From assembly GCF_900105255.1 (NCBI RefSeq), contig NZ_LT629763.1:1674001-1738000 (forward strand): 64,000 nucleotides of DNA. The letters are read 5' to 3'. The stretch is from Halopseudomonas sabulinigri (GTDB taxonomy: Bacteria; Pseudomonadota; Gammaproteobacteria; Pseudomonadales; Pseudomonadaceae). The notes beneath the pieces are model-generated. The model worked only from the letters and a program-made list of their open reading frames with translations. It did no database searches and was not told the DNA's origin. Made by a program: the position numbers and the translations under genes. Below, in pieces: positions 26,711-35,827 of this stretch (within the stretch, counting starts at the first letter, position 1; every line of letters begins with the position of its first letter).

Positions 26711-27768
26711 CAGTCAGCTCTCGTTGCGGAGATTAGGGTGTGCAGTTGAGCCATAACCACATCAGGCGCCAACCGGGTGAAGCATAGCGGCTGCTCCGTA
26801 CTCAGGTCGAATTGCTGGGCGTCACCAGGCGTAGGCTGATAGTTGCAGGTTTTGCGCAAACAGGGCGCACAGGCAAAATCGCTGGCCAAATGCCGCTGGG
26901 CGTGGCCATAGGCACCGGTAAAACCAGGATTGGTTGGGCCGAACAATGACAGCGTCGGCACATCCAGCGCAGCAGCCAAATGCCCCAGCCCAGTATCCAC
27001 CGCAACGCAGGCCTGCGCTGCCGACAACACGCGAGCCACACCGGCCAAAGGTAACTTGGGCAGCACCTGCACCCCTTGCAGCCCCTGAGCGATGCGCTGG
27101 GCGCGGGATTGCTCCGCCGTGTTACCCCAGGGTAGCTTGACCTGCACACCAGTAGCGCTGACACGCTCAGCCAGCTCCCGCCAGTAGCGCTCAGGCCAAT
27201 GCTTGGTCACCCAGGTAGTGCCGTGCAAAAAAACCACGTAGGGCTGCTCTTGCGCCTGCACTTCCTGCGCTAGCGCCAGTCCGTAATCGCCCAGCCCCTC
27301 CGGGACGCTATAGTCGAGCGCCCGGGCGAACAGTTGCCGCGTGCGCTCGACGGCATGCTGACCCCAGGGCACATTGATTGGCTGCTGATAGAGCCGACTG
27401 GCCAGCGGCTCACGTGCCGATTCCCGGTCCAGCCCGGCAACTGGGCCGCGGGCGTAACGGCTGAGCCAGGCGCTTTTTAGCAGACCCTGCGCGTCGATCA
27501 CCAGGTCATACCGGGTTTCACTGATCCGCTGTTTGAACGCGCGCCACTCACCGCCACGCAGTGTTTGCCAGAGGTTTTTGCGCCAGCGCCGCACAGCCAC
27601 CGGAATCACACGATCAACCGCCGGGTGCCAGGCGGGAATTTCGGCAAAGCCTTCCTCGACCACCCAGTCAAAGCGAATACCCGGCAGCGCGCGAGCAGCA
27701 TCGGTGATCGCCGGCAGCGTATGAATCACATCGCCGAGCGAGGTGGTCTTGATCACCAACACGCGCAT
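26710..27768 (-). CDS. waaC: ADP-heptose:LPS heptosyltransferase I WaaC
   Basis: A 352-residue GT9 enzyme that adds the first L,D-heptose to Kdo. It opens with VLVIKTTSLGDVIHTLPAITDA, the heptosyltransferase I signature, and has TWVTKHWPERYW and AVDTGLGHLAAALDVPTLSLFGPTNPGF near the ADP-heptose site. It uses the donor made by HldE in this same window. Three bases separate its ATG from the waaF stop, part of the waaF-waaC-waaG-waaP operon. Confidence 0.96.
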   Translation of the reverse strand: MRVLVIKTTSLGDVIHTLPAITDAARALPGIRFDWVVEEGFAEIPAWHPAVDRVIPVAVRRWRKNLWQTLRGGEWRAFKQRISETRYDLVIDAQGLLKSAWLSRYARGPVAGLDRESAREPLASRLYQQPINVPWGQHAVERTRQLFARALDYSVPEGLGDYGLALAQEVQAQEQPYVVFLHGTTWVTKHWPERYWRELAERVSATGVQVKLPWGNTAEQSRAQRIAQGLQGVQVLPKLPLAGVARVLSAAQACVAVDTGLGHLAAALDVPTLSLFGPTNPGFTGAYGHAQRHLASDFACAPCLRKTCNYQPTPGDAQQFDLSTEQPLCFTRLAPDVVMAQLHTLISATRAD

Positions 27769-27771
27769 CGG

Positions 27772-28818
27772 CTAATTACCCTGCGGGTCAGACAAGGCCT
27801 CGCCAACCAACGATTCCAGCGCGCTGATTACTTGCGCCGGAGGCAGGTCGCGCAGACAGTTGTAGTGGCCAAAGCGGCAGGTGCGATCAAAGCAGGGGCT
27901 GCACTCGAGGCCCAGCCGCACGGTGGCCACCTGATCGGCCAGCGGCGGGGTAAAGCCTGGCGAGGTAGAACCATAAATCGCCACCAGCGGCCGGTTCAGC
28001 GCAGCAGCCACATGCATCAGACCCGAGTCATTGCTCACCACGGCGGCGGCGCAGGAGAGCAGGTCTATCGCTTCAGCCAGGCTGGTCTCACCAGACAGGT
28101 TGACCGCCTCCTCACGCAGGCCGGGAATCAGTCGCGCGCGAATCTGCTCGCCCACGGCGTGGTCGTTCTTCGAGCCGAACAACCAGACCTGCCAGCCCTC
28201 GCGGATTTTCTCTTCCGCTACCTTGGCGTAATGCTCGCTCGGCCAACGCTTGGCTTCACCGAACTCGGCACCGGGGCACAGCGCCAGCACGGGGCGATCG
28301 AGTTCAAGAGAAAAGCGCGACAGCGCTGCCGCGCGCGAGCTGTCTTCTATCCGCAAGGCAGGTTTGGGATAAGGCTTCGGGAGTTCTGCTTCGAGCGGAT
28401 AGGCCAATGCCATGAAGCGCTCGATCATCAGCGGATAACGCTCCTTGTCGAGCACCCGCAGGTCATTCAGCAGCCCGTAACGCATTTCACCGCGCCAACC
28501 GGTGCGTACCGGGATACCAGCAAAAAACGGCACCAAGGCCGACTTTAGCGAATTGGGTAGCAGGATCGCCTGGTCATACTGTCCGGCCAGCTCGCGGCCA
28601 ATACGCCGGCGCGTTGCCAGCTCCAGTGAACCATGGCCCAACGGCAAACTCAGCGCTTGCCGCACCTGCGGCATGCGCTCGAGAATCGGGCGGCTCCAGT
28701 CCGGCGCCAGCACGTCGATCTGACACGCCTCGCCGTGCTGCTGTTTCAGGCACACAAACAGGGTCTGCGCCATCACCATGTCGCCTACCCAGCTCGGACC
28801 CACAATTAGAATATTCAT
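27772..28818 (-). CDS. waaF: ADP-heptose:LPS heptosyltransferase II WaaF
   Basis: A 348-residue GT9 enzyme adding heptose II. Signatures: ILIVGPSWVGDMVMAQTLF at the N-terminus, LCPGAEFGEAKRWP, and VSNDSGLMHVAAALNRPLVAIYGSTSPGFTPP near the donor site. A Cys-rich segment (CSPCFDRTCRFGHYNC) lies close to the C-terminus, as usual for WaaF. I use ATG 28818; the frame is open to 28827. It is the first glycosyltransferase gene of the core operon and is separated from ilvE by a palindromic repeat region, which may hold or lack a promoter. Confidence 0.96.
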   Translation of the reverse strand: MNILIVGPSWVGDMVMAQTLFVCLKQQHGEACQIDVLAPDWSRPILERMPQVRQALSLPLGHGSLELATRRRIGRELAGQYDQAILLPNSLKSALVPFFAGIPVRTGWRGEMRYGLLNDLRVLDKERYPLMIERFMALAYPLEAELPKPYPKPALRIEDSSRAAALSRFSLELDRPVLALCPGAEFGEAKRWPSEHYAKVAEEKIREGWQVWLFGSKNDHAVGEQIRARLIPGLREEAVNLSGETSLAEAIDLLSCAAAVVSNDSGLMHVAAALNRPLVAIYGSTSPGFTPPLADQVATVRLGLECSPCFDRTCRFGHYNCLRDLPPAQVISALESLVGEALSDPQGN

Positions 28819-28917
28819 AAGCGGCAAGCCTCAAGCTGCAAGCTGCAAGAAACCCAAACAAGGCGGCAAAAAGTCGCTCCCGACAGCTTGCCGCTTGTGG
28901 CTTGCAACTTGCTGCTT
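28819..28917. repeat. Imperfect inverted repeat region between waaF and ilvE
   Basis: AAGCGGCAAGC (28819-28829) is matched by its exact complement GCTTGCCGCTT (28886-28896), and a second pair of related words (AAGCTGCAAGCTGCAAG at 28833-28849, near-complement at 28901-28917) lies inside or next to it. The same vocabulary (GCAAGCTGC, CTTGTGGCTTG) recurs downstream of bamD. This looks like a dispersed REP-type element, not a transposon. Confidence 0.6.
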
Positions 28918-29839
28918 ACTTGACCAGCGTCCGCCAGTCGGCGTGTTCGCCCGTCTGACCGGTCACCAGGTCAAAATAGGCCTTTTGCAGCTTCTCGGTA
29001 ATCGGACCGCGGCGACCCTCACCGATCTGACGACCATCCAGCTCGCGAATCGGCGTGACTTCGGCGGCTGTGCCGGTAAAGAAAGCTTCGTCCGCGATAT
29101 AAACCTCATCGCGGGTAATGCGCTTCTCGACAATCGGCACACCAAACTGCGCAGCCAGCGCCAGCACAGTGGCACGGGTAATGCCGTTCAGGCAGGCGGT
29201 CACTTCCGGCGTGTAAATGGTGCCGTTCTTGACGATAAACACGTTCTCGCCGGAGCCTTCGGCCACGTAGCCTTCCGGGTCCAGCAGCAGCGCCTCGTCA
29301 GCACCGGCAGAAACTGCTTCCTGCAGCGCCAGCATGGAGTTCATGTAGGCACCGCTGGCCTTGGCACGGGTCATGGTGATGTTGACGTGGTGGCGAGTGA
29401 AGGAACTGGTGCGAATCTTGATGCCACGCTCCAGCGCTTCTTCGCCCATGTAAGCGCCCCAGTGCCAGGCAGCGATCACAACGTGCACCTTGAGGTTATC
29501 GGCGCGGATACCCATGCCTTCGGAGCCGTAAAACACCAGCGGCCGGATGTAGGCGGTTTCTAGGCCGTTTTCACGTACCACGGCGCGCTGCGCTTCGTTC
29601 AGCTGCTCTTTGGTGAACGGAATCTTCATGCCCATGATGTGGGCGGAATCAAACAGGCGATCGGTGTGCGCCTGCAGGCGGAAAATCGCCGTACCGTCCG
29701 GGGTGTTGTAGGCACGGACACCTTCAAATACGCCCATACCGTAGTGCAGCGAGTGCGTCAGCACGTGCACGTTGGCGTCACGCCAGGGGATCATTTCACC
29801 ATCAAACCAGATAACACCATCACGATCGGCCATCGACAT
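28916..29839 (-). CDS. ilvE: Branched-chain amino acid aminotransferase IlvE
   Basis: A 307-residue class IV PLP aminotransferase for the last step of Val, Leu and Ile synthesis. Signatures: HSLHYGMGVFEGVRAY, SSFTRHHVNITMTRAKASGAYMNSM (with the PLP lysine nearby), LDPEGYVAEGSGENVF and FFTGTAAEVTPIRELDGR. The start MSMADRDG at 29839 gives the same length as the P. aeruginosa protein; ATG 29854 is a possible alternative. It lies between glnE and waaF on the same strand, as in PAO1. Confidence 0.96.
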   Translation of the reverse strand: MSMADRDGVIWFDGEMIPWRDANVHVLTHSLHYGMGVFEGVRAYNTPDGTAIFRLQAHTDRLFDSAHIMGMKIPFTKEQLNEAQRAVVRENGLETAYIRPLVFYGSEGMGIRADNLKVHVVIAAWHWGAYMGEEALERGIKIRTSSFTRHHVNITMTRAKASGAYMNSMLALQEAVSAGADEALLLDPEGYVAEGSGENVFIVKNGTIYTPEVTACLNGITRATVLALAAQFGVPIVEKRITRDEVYIADEAFFTGTAAEVTPIRELDGRQIGEGRRGPITEKLQKAYFDLVTGQTGEHADWRTLVK

Positions 29840-29916
29840 AGCAGCCAGCTCCATATTCTCTATTCTGTCAGTCTTGCGTTCTTGGTTCTGCCTGAGCGCT
29901 CCAGCACGCCTGCCCC

Positions 29917-32865
29917 TCACGCAGCGGGGTCAGGCTCTGGGGTCGGCAGCATCTGCTGCCATAGCTTGATGACTCCATGACGGAAATCATGAAACTGGTC
30001 GCCGCTTACTTTGCCCGGCTGCTTTTGCAAGGCCAGGCGATGAGCCGCCGCCCGGTAGGCCTTGTAAGCCTCCTGCAGGCGATGTACGTCTTCGCCGGCG
30101 ATCAGGCCGGCGTTGTGCAGCTCATCAAGAATCCTGATGTTATCGGTGAAGCGTAGTAATTCGGGGTACCGGCACGACCAGGCCAGAACCGCATATTGCA
30201 CCATAAATTCGATATCAACGATACCTCCGGCATCCTGCTTGAGGTCAAACAGGCGCTCAGCGGTAAAGGCATCGGCGGTAGTGCCCGCAGCGGTCGCCGA
30301 GGTGCCCAGGTTATCGCGCATTTTTTGCCGCATGCCTGTCACCTCACGCGCCAGCGCTGACTCGTCACGCTGCGCTCCCAGCACCTCGGCGCGCAGCGCC
30401 GCAAAGCCCTCGGTCAGCCTTGAACAACCCGCCAGCGAGCGCGCGCGAACCAACGCCTGGTGCTCCCAGGTCCAGGCCTCCTCGCGCTGGTAACGCGCAA
30501 AGGAGGCCAGCGAGCTGACCAGCAGACCCGAGTCACCGGAGGGGCGCAGGCGCATATCAACTTCGTACAATGCGCCCGACACGGTCTGGGTGTTGAGCAT
30601 ATGAATGATGCGCTGCCCCAGGCGGGTAAAGAATTTGCTGCCTTCGATGGCTCGGGCACCGTCGGTCTCCGAATGCGGATCGCCATCGTGGATAAACACC
30701 AGATCCAGATCCGAGCCATGCCCCAGCTCGATGCCACCCACCTTGCCGTAGCCCACCACGATAAAGTCCAGCTCGCAGCGCGAACCATCGGCCCGTGCTG
30801 GCTGACCATGCCGCGACACCATTTCACGCCAGGCCAGCTTGAGCACCTGTTGCAGAATCGCCTCGGCAATCCAGGTCAGATAATCGCTGACCTTCATCAA
30901 CGGCAGCGTGCCGCCAATCTCCGACGCCGCCACCCGCAGAACATGGGCGCGCTTGAAGTAGCGCAGGGTTTCCATCTGCTGTTCCAGGTCGTCCTCAGGG
31001 ATGCGCAGCAGTTGCTGACGCAGCTCGTCGGCCAGCTCGTCCGGCTCCGGCGGACGATACAAACGCCCGGCGTTGAGCAGCTCATCCAGTACAACCGGAT
31101 AGCGGGTGATCTGTTCGGCAATCCAGGGACTGGCGGCACACAGCACCAATAGCTCACGCAAGGCCCCGGGGTTCTCGGTCAGCAGCACCAGATAAGCCGA
31201 GCGACGCGCAACGGCTTCAATCAGCGGCAGCACCCGTTCCAGCGCCAGATCGGCATTGTCCTGTTCACAGGCCATCGCCAACAGCCGCGGCATGAAGCCA
31301 TCGAGCCGTTCACGCCCGACCCGCTGCATCGCCTTTACGCGACCAGAGGCCTGCAGCGAGCCGAGCCGGCGCCAGGCAGCAACGGCGTCGGTAAAACCAG
31401 CGGCTCTCAGTTGTTCCAGTGCCTGGGCCTCGTCCAGCGTGCCTTCCCACAGGGGCAGCCAGTCAGAATGCGGCGCTGCCGGTTCGGCTTCATCCTCATC
31501 AGGATCGGCAATCACGCCGGCAAAATGCCGTGCGACGGTTGCGCGCTCTTGATCCAAACGCTGCCGAAACCCTGCCCAGTCGGCGAAGCCCAGCATAAAG
31601 GCAATACGCGCCTGGCCCTGCGTATCGGTCGGCAGCATTTGCGTTTGGCGGTCATCCACGGCCTGCAGCGCGTGTTCGGTGTCACGCAAAAAACAATAAG
31701 CCGCAGTGAGCTCTTCTACTGCCGCACCGGGCAAATAATCATTCGCCGCCAGGGTTTGCAGTACGCTCAGAATTGGCCGCTGCTGCAACGCTCGGTCGCG
31801 CCCACCGTGAATCAACTGGAATGCTTGCCCGATGAACTCCACCTCGCGGATACCGCCGGAGCCCAGCTTGACGTTGTCCTGCAGGCCTTTGCGCTGCACC
31901 TCGCGTTGAATCATCTGCTTCAGGCTGCGCAGCGCATCGATAGCGGCAAAGTCCAGATAACGTCGATATACGAAGGGTTTGAGCATGGCTTGCAGCTCGG
32001 CACCGGCTGCCTGATCGCCAGCCACTACCCGCGCCTTGATCATCGCGTAACGCTCCCAGTCACGCCCCTGGCTCTGGTAATACTGCTCCAGCGCATCAAA
32101 GCTGAACACCAGCGCGCCGCTGTCGCCGTAGGGGCGCAGGCGCATGTCTACGCGAAAAACAAAGCCATCGACCGTGTGCGCGTCCAGCGCCTTGATCAGC
32201 TTCTGCCCGACCCGGATAAAAAACTCCTGGTTGGACAGGCTGCGGCGACCACCTTGGGTTTCGCCGGGTTCGGGATAGGCGAAGATCAAATCAATGTCGG
32301 AGGACAGATTGAGCTCAAAGGCGCCCAATTTGCCCATGCCCAGCACCACCATATGCTGCGGTTTGCCAGCGGCACTGCGTGGCTCGCCCAGCGAGGCGCA
32401 GGTTTGTACATAGAGCCATTGATAGGCCTCGTCAATGCAGGCATCCGCCATGTCGGACAGGTCACGCGTGGTTTCGGCGAGTGGCGCCTGCCGCGTCAGA
32501 TCACGCCAGATGATGCGCACCTGCTGCGCCTGGCGAAAGCGCCGCAGGCGCTGCGCCAATTCCTCTTCACTCGCCAGCCCTGCGAGCGCCTGCTGAAGCA
32601 GACGCCGCATTTCACCCTCCTGCAGAGGTCGTTGCAGACGTTGCTCCTCCTGCAGCTGCCAGGCCAGCTGAGGATCGCGGCGCAATTGCTCAGCGACGTA
32701 ATCGCTGCCGGCCAGCACTTGGGGCAACTGCTGTTCAAACTCGGCGCCCAGCTCGTCAGCGCGCTCTGCCAGTCCGGCGGCTTCAAGCGCGGCACGCCAC
32801 TGTGCCAAGTGGTGTTCCAGGGAGGGGCGCAGCAAATCCGGCAGTAACGGCAGAGAAATGGCCAT
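29917..32865 (-). CDS. glnE: Bifunctional glutamine synthetase adenylyltransferase/adenylyl-removing enzyme GlnE
   Basis: A 982-residue enzyme that adenylylates and deadenylylates glutamine synthetase, so matching its activity to nitrogen supply through PII. Two nucleotidyltransferase domains are visible: VVLGMGKLGAFELNLSSDIDL (near residue 175) and VGYGKVGGIELGHGSDLDLVF (near 710), each with the GSD/SSD and DxD metal sites. ATG 32865 has AGGA 6 bases upstream. Length equals that of other Pseudomonas GlnE. It is divergent from aceE across 293 bases of regulatory DNA. Confidence 0.98.
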   Translation of the reverse strand: MAISLPLLPDLLRPSLEHHLAQWRAALEAAGLAERADELGAEFEQQLPQVLAGSDYVAEQLRRDPQLAWQLQEEQRLQRPLQEGEMRRLLQQALAGLASEEELAQRLRRFRQAQQVRIIWRDLTRQAPLAETTRDLSDMADACIDEAYQWLYVQTCASLGEPRSAAGKPQHMVVLGMGKLGAFELNLSSDIDLIFAYPEPGETQGGRRSLSNQEFFIRVGQKLIKALDAHTVDGFVFRVDMRLRPYGDSGALVFSFDALEQYYQSQGRDWERYAMIKARVVAGDQAAGAELQAMLKPFVYRRYLDFAAIDALRSLKQMIQREVQRKGLQDNVKLGSGGIREVEFIGQAFQLIHGGRDRALQQRPILSVLQTLAANDYLPGAAVEELTAAYCFLRDTEHALQAVDDRQTQMLPTDTQGQARIAFMLGFADWAGFRQRLDQERATVARHFAGVIADPDEDEAEPAAPHSDWLPLWEGTLDEAQALEQLRAAGFTDAVAAWRRLGSLQASGRVKAMQRVGRERLDGFMPRLLAMACEQDNADLALERVLPLIEAVARRSAYLVLLTENPGALRELLVLCAASPWIAEQITRYPVVLDELLNAGRLYRPPEPDELADELRQQLLRIPEDDLEQQMETLRYFKRAHVLRVAASEIGGTLPLMKVSDYLTWIAEAILQQVLKLAWREMVSRHGQPARADGSRCELDFIVVGYGKVGGIELGHGSDLDLVFIHDGDPHSETDGARAIEGSKFFTRLGQRIIHMLNTQTVSGALYEVDMRLRPSGDSGLLVSSLASFARYQREEAWTWEHQALVRARSLAGCSRLTEGFAALRAEVLGAQRDESALAREVTGMRQKMRDNLGTSATAAGTTADAFTAERLFDLKQDAGGIVDIEFMVQYAVLAWSCRYPELLRFTDNIRILDELHNAGLIAGEDVHRLQEAYKAYRAAAHRLALQKQPGKVSGDQFHDFRHGVIKLWQQMLPTPEPDPAA

Positions 32866-32953
32866 GGTCTATCCTGTACAAAAACCGAAACGGCAGCTTG
32901 CCATGGCGATACGCGACAGGAAAGCACAGACAGCGGGAACTGCGCGGTCACAA

Positions 32954-32968
32954 TGTAGCAAAGCTACA
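32954..32968. promoter_or_regulatory. HexR-like palindrome 1 upstream of aceE
   Basis: TGTAGCAAAGCTACA is a perfect 15-base palindrome around AAA. It differs from the published HexR consensus TGTARTWWWAYTACA (from memory) only at one symmetric pair. Its centre is 51 bases upstream of the second copy. Confidence 0.45.
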
Positions 32969-33004
32969 TATAAGACCATGGGAGGGTAGATAAACCCGCT
33001 TTTT

Positions 33005-33019
33005 TGTAGTAAAACTACA
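33005..33019. promoter_or_regulatory. HexR-like palindrome 2 upstream of aceE
   Basis: TGTAGTAAAACTACA is a perfect palindrome around AAA and fits the HexR consensus TGTARTWWWAYTACA (as I remember it) at every position. It lies 140 bases before the aceE start. The neighbouring TTGTAG (33004-33009) and TATCAG (33027-33032) are 17 bases apart and could be a weak promoter overlapped by the operator. Confidence 0.5.
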
Positions 33020-33158
33020 AGAACAATATCAGTCAACCCGTGTCACAACACCCACAGGTGTTAGCGAAAGCTGCGCATCATCTGCCGACAGTTCATCAAG
33101 ACTGGGGCAGGCTGGCGCCTTCCGGCACTTGCAGGACCCACAAGGTCTGGAGACCACA

Positions 33159-35816
33159 ATGAAGCAAGATGATATCGATCCGCTCGAAACCCAGGAATGG
33201 CTCGATGCCCTGGAATCCGTACTCGACAACGAAGGTGAAGATCGCGCGCACTATCTGATGACGCGCCTGGGCGAGTTAGCCAGCCGCACCGGCACCCCCC
33301 TGCCCTACGCCATCACCACGCCTTACCGCAACACCATCCCGGTAACCCACGAAGCCCGCATGCCCGGCGACCTGTTCATGGAACGCCGCATCCGCTCGAT
33401 GGTGCGCTGGAACGCGCTGGCCATGGTGATGCGTACCAACCAGCAAGACCCGGACCTGGGTGGCCATATTTCCACCTTCGCCTCCAGCGCCACCCTGTAT
33501 GACATTGGCTTCAACTACTTTTTCAAGGCGCCGACCGAAGAGCACGGTGGCGATTTGGTGTTCTTCCAGGGCCACGCCTCCCCCGGCATTTATGCCCGCG
33601 CCTTCATGGAAGGGCGCATCAGTGAAGAACAGATGGACAATTTCCGTCAAGAGGTCGACGGCAAGGGCTTGTCCTCTTATCCGCACCCCTGGCTGATGCC
33701 CCATTTCTGGCAGTTCCCGACCGTGTCCATGGGCCTGGGTCCGATCCAGGCCATCTATCAAGCGCGCTTCATGAAGTACCTGGAGCACCGTGGCTTTATC
33801 GAGCCTGGTAAACAGAAGGTCTGGTGTTTTGTTGGTGACGGTGAGACCGACGAGCCGGAGTCGCTCGGTGCCATCGCGCTGGCCGGCCGCGAGAAACTCG
33901 ACAACCTGATCTTCGTCATCAACTGCAACCTGCAACGCCTCGATGGCCCGGTACGCGGTAACGGCAAGATCATTCAGGAACTGGAAGGCAGCTTCCGCGG
34001 CGCCGATTGGAACGTGATCAAGGTGATCTGGGGCCGCATGTGGGACCCGCTGTTTGCCAAGGATGACAACGGCCTGCTGCAACAGCGCATGGAGGAGGCG
34101 GTCGACGGCGACTACCAGAACTACAAGGCCAACGATGGCGCCTATGTGCGCGAGCACTTCTTCGGCACCCGTCCCGAGCTGCAGGAGATGGTCAAAGACC
34201 TCTCCGACGAAGAGATCTGGAAGCTCAACCGCGGCGGCCATGATCCCTACAAGGTGTACGCCGCCTACCACGACGCCGTGCACCACGAAGGTCAGCCAAG
34301 CGTGATTCTGGCCAAGACCATCAAGGGCTACGGCACCGGTGCTGGCCAAGGCCAGAACACTGCGCACAACACTAAGAAAGTCGATATCGACAGCTTGAAG
34401 AAATTCCGCGATCGCTTCGACATTCCGGTCAACGATGACGAGCTGGAAAAACTACCTTTCTACAAACCAGAAGAAGGCAGCGCCGAGTACAAATACCTGC
34501 ACTCGCGCCGCGAAGCGCTCGGCGGCTACATGCCCCAGCGCCGGGTCGAAAGCGCCCGCGTGCCGGTGCCACCACTGGATACCTTGAAAGCCATTCTGGA
34601 TGGCAGCGGTGATCGCGAGATTTCCACCACCATGGCCTTCGTGCGGATCATCTCGCAACTGGTGAAGGACAAGGAGCTGGGCCCGCGCATCGTGCCTATC
34701 GTGCCCGACGAGGCGCGCACCTTCGGCATGGAGGGCATGTTCCGCCAGCTCGGCATCTATTCCTCCGTCGGCCAACTGTATGAGCCTGTCGACAAGAATC
34801 AGGTGATGTTCTACCGCGAGGACAAGAAGGGCCAGATTCTCGAGGAAGGCATCAACGAAGCGGGCGCCATGTCGAGCTGGATAGCCGCCGGTACCGCGTA
34901 CAGCACGCACAACCAACCGATGCTGCCGTTCTACATTTTTTACTCGATGTTCGGCTTCCAGCGTATTGGTGATCTGGCCTGGGCCGCTGGCGACAGCCGC
35001 GCCAAGGGCTTCCTGATCGGCGGCACGGCCGGTCGCACCACACTGAATGGCGAGGGTCTGCAGCACGAAGACGGGCACAGCCACATTCTGGCCAGCACCA
35101 TCCCCAACTGCCGCAGCTACGACCCGACCTACGGCTACGAGCTGGCGGTAATCATTCGCGAAGGCGCGCGGCGCATGATGGAAGAGCAGGAAAACGTCTA
35201 CTACTACCTGACCGTGATGAATGAAGCCTACGAGCAACCCGCTATGCCCAAGGGCAAAGAGGTGCAGGACGGCATCATGCGCGGCATGTACCTGCTCGAC
35301 TCCACCGGCAAGCCGGGCGAGCTGCATGTACAGCTGATGGGCAGCGGCACCATTCTGCGCGAGGTGCGCGAGGCGGCGAAGATCCTCAAGGACGACTTTG
35401 ACGTTACCGCCGACATCTGGAGTGTCACCAGCTTTAACGAGTTGCGCCGCGACGGTCTGGCTGTTGAGCGTGACAACCGCCTGCACCCCACGCGCAAGAA
35501 AAAACTGACCTTTGTTGAGCAGTGTCTGGAAAAACGCAGCGGCCCGGTTATCGCGTCGACCGATTACATGAAGCTGTTCGCCGACCAGATCCGCGAATGG
35601 GTTCCGGGCACTTACAAGGTGCTTGGCACCGATGGCTTCGGCCGTAGCGACAGCCGCCGCAAACTGCGTGAGTTCTTTGAGGTCGATCGCCACTGGGTGG
35701 CCTATACCGCGCTGAGCGCGCTGGTGGAAGAAGGCAAGCTGAAGCCCAAGGTGCTGACTGATGCACTCAAGACCTTCGGCATCAACCCCGACAAGATCAA
35801 CCCACTGGACTGCTGA
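33159..35816 (+). CDS. aceE: Pyruvate dehydrogenase E1 component AceE
   Basis: An 885-residue homodimeric E1, the thiamine-diphosphate enzyme that decarboxylates pyruvate and acetylates the lipoyl groups of AceF. Thiamine binding is seen in CFVGDGETDEPESLG followed by NLIFVINCNLQ; the pyrimidine-side and C-terminal domains (IPIVPDEARTFGMEGMF, DGFGRSDSRRKLREFFEVDRHWV) are complete. I use ATG 33159, with GGAG 6 bases upstream; the frame extends to a TTG at 33129. It is co-transcribed with aceF, 11 bases downstream. Two palindromes upstream suggest control by a sugar-phosphate sensor of the HexR type. Confidence 0.98.
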   Translation: MKQDDIDPLETQEWLDALESVLDNEGEDRAHYLMTRLGELASRTGTPLPYAITTPYRNTIPVTHEARMPGDLFMERRIRSMVRWNALAMVMRTNQQDPDLGGHISTFASSATLYDIGFNYFFKAPTEEHGGDLVFFQGHASPGIYARAFMEGRISEEQMDNFRQEVDGKGLSSYPHPWLMPHFWQFPTVSMGLGPIQAIYQARFMKYLEHRGFIEPGKQKVWCFVGDGETDEPESLGAIALAGREKLDNLIFVINCNLQRLDGPVRGNGKIIQELEGSFRGADWNVIKVIWGRMWDPLFAKDDNGLLQQRMEEAVDGDYQNYKANDGAYVREHFFGTRPELQEMVKDLSDEEIWKLNRGGHDPYKVYAAYHDAVHHEGQPSVILAKTIKGYGTGAGQGQNTAHNTKKVDIDSLKKFRDRFDIPVNDDELEKLPFYKPEEGSAEYKYLHSRREALGGYMPQRRVESARVPVPPLDTLKAILDGSGDREISTTMAFVRIISQLVKDKELGPRIVPIVPDEARTFGMEGMFRQLGIYSSVGQLYEPVDKNQVMFYREDKKGQILEEGINEAGAMSSWIAAGTAYSTHNQPMLPFYIFYSMFGFQRIGDLAWAAGDSRAKGFLIGGTAGRTTLNGEGLQHEDGHSHILASTIPNCRSYDPTYGYELAVIIREGARRMMEEQENVYYYLTVMNEAYEQPAMPKGKEVQDGIMRGMYLLDSTGKPGELHVQLMGSGTILREVREAAKILKDDFDVTADIWSVTSFNELRRDGLAVERDNRLHPTRKKKLTFVEQCLEKRSGPVIASTDYMKLFADQIREWVPGTYKVLGTDGFGRSDSRRKLREFFEVDRHWVAYTALSALVEEGKLKPKVLTDALKTFGINPDKINPLDC

Positions 35817-35827
35817 GGAGCGACGGT

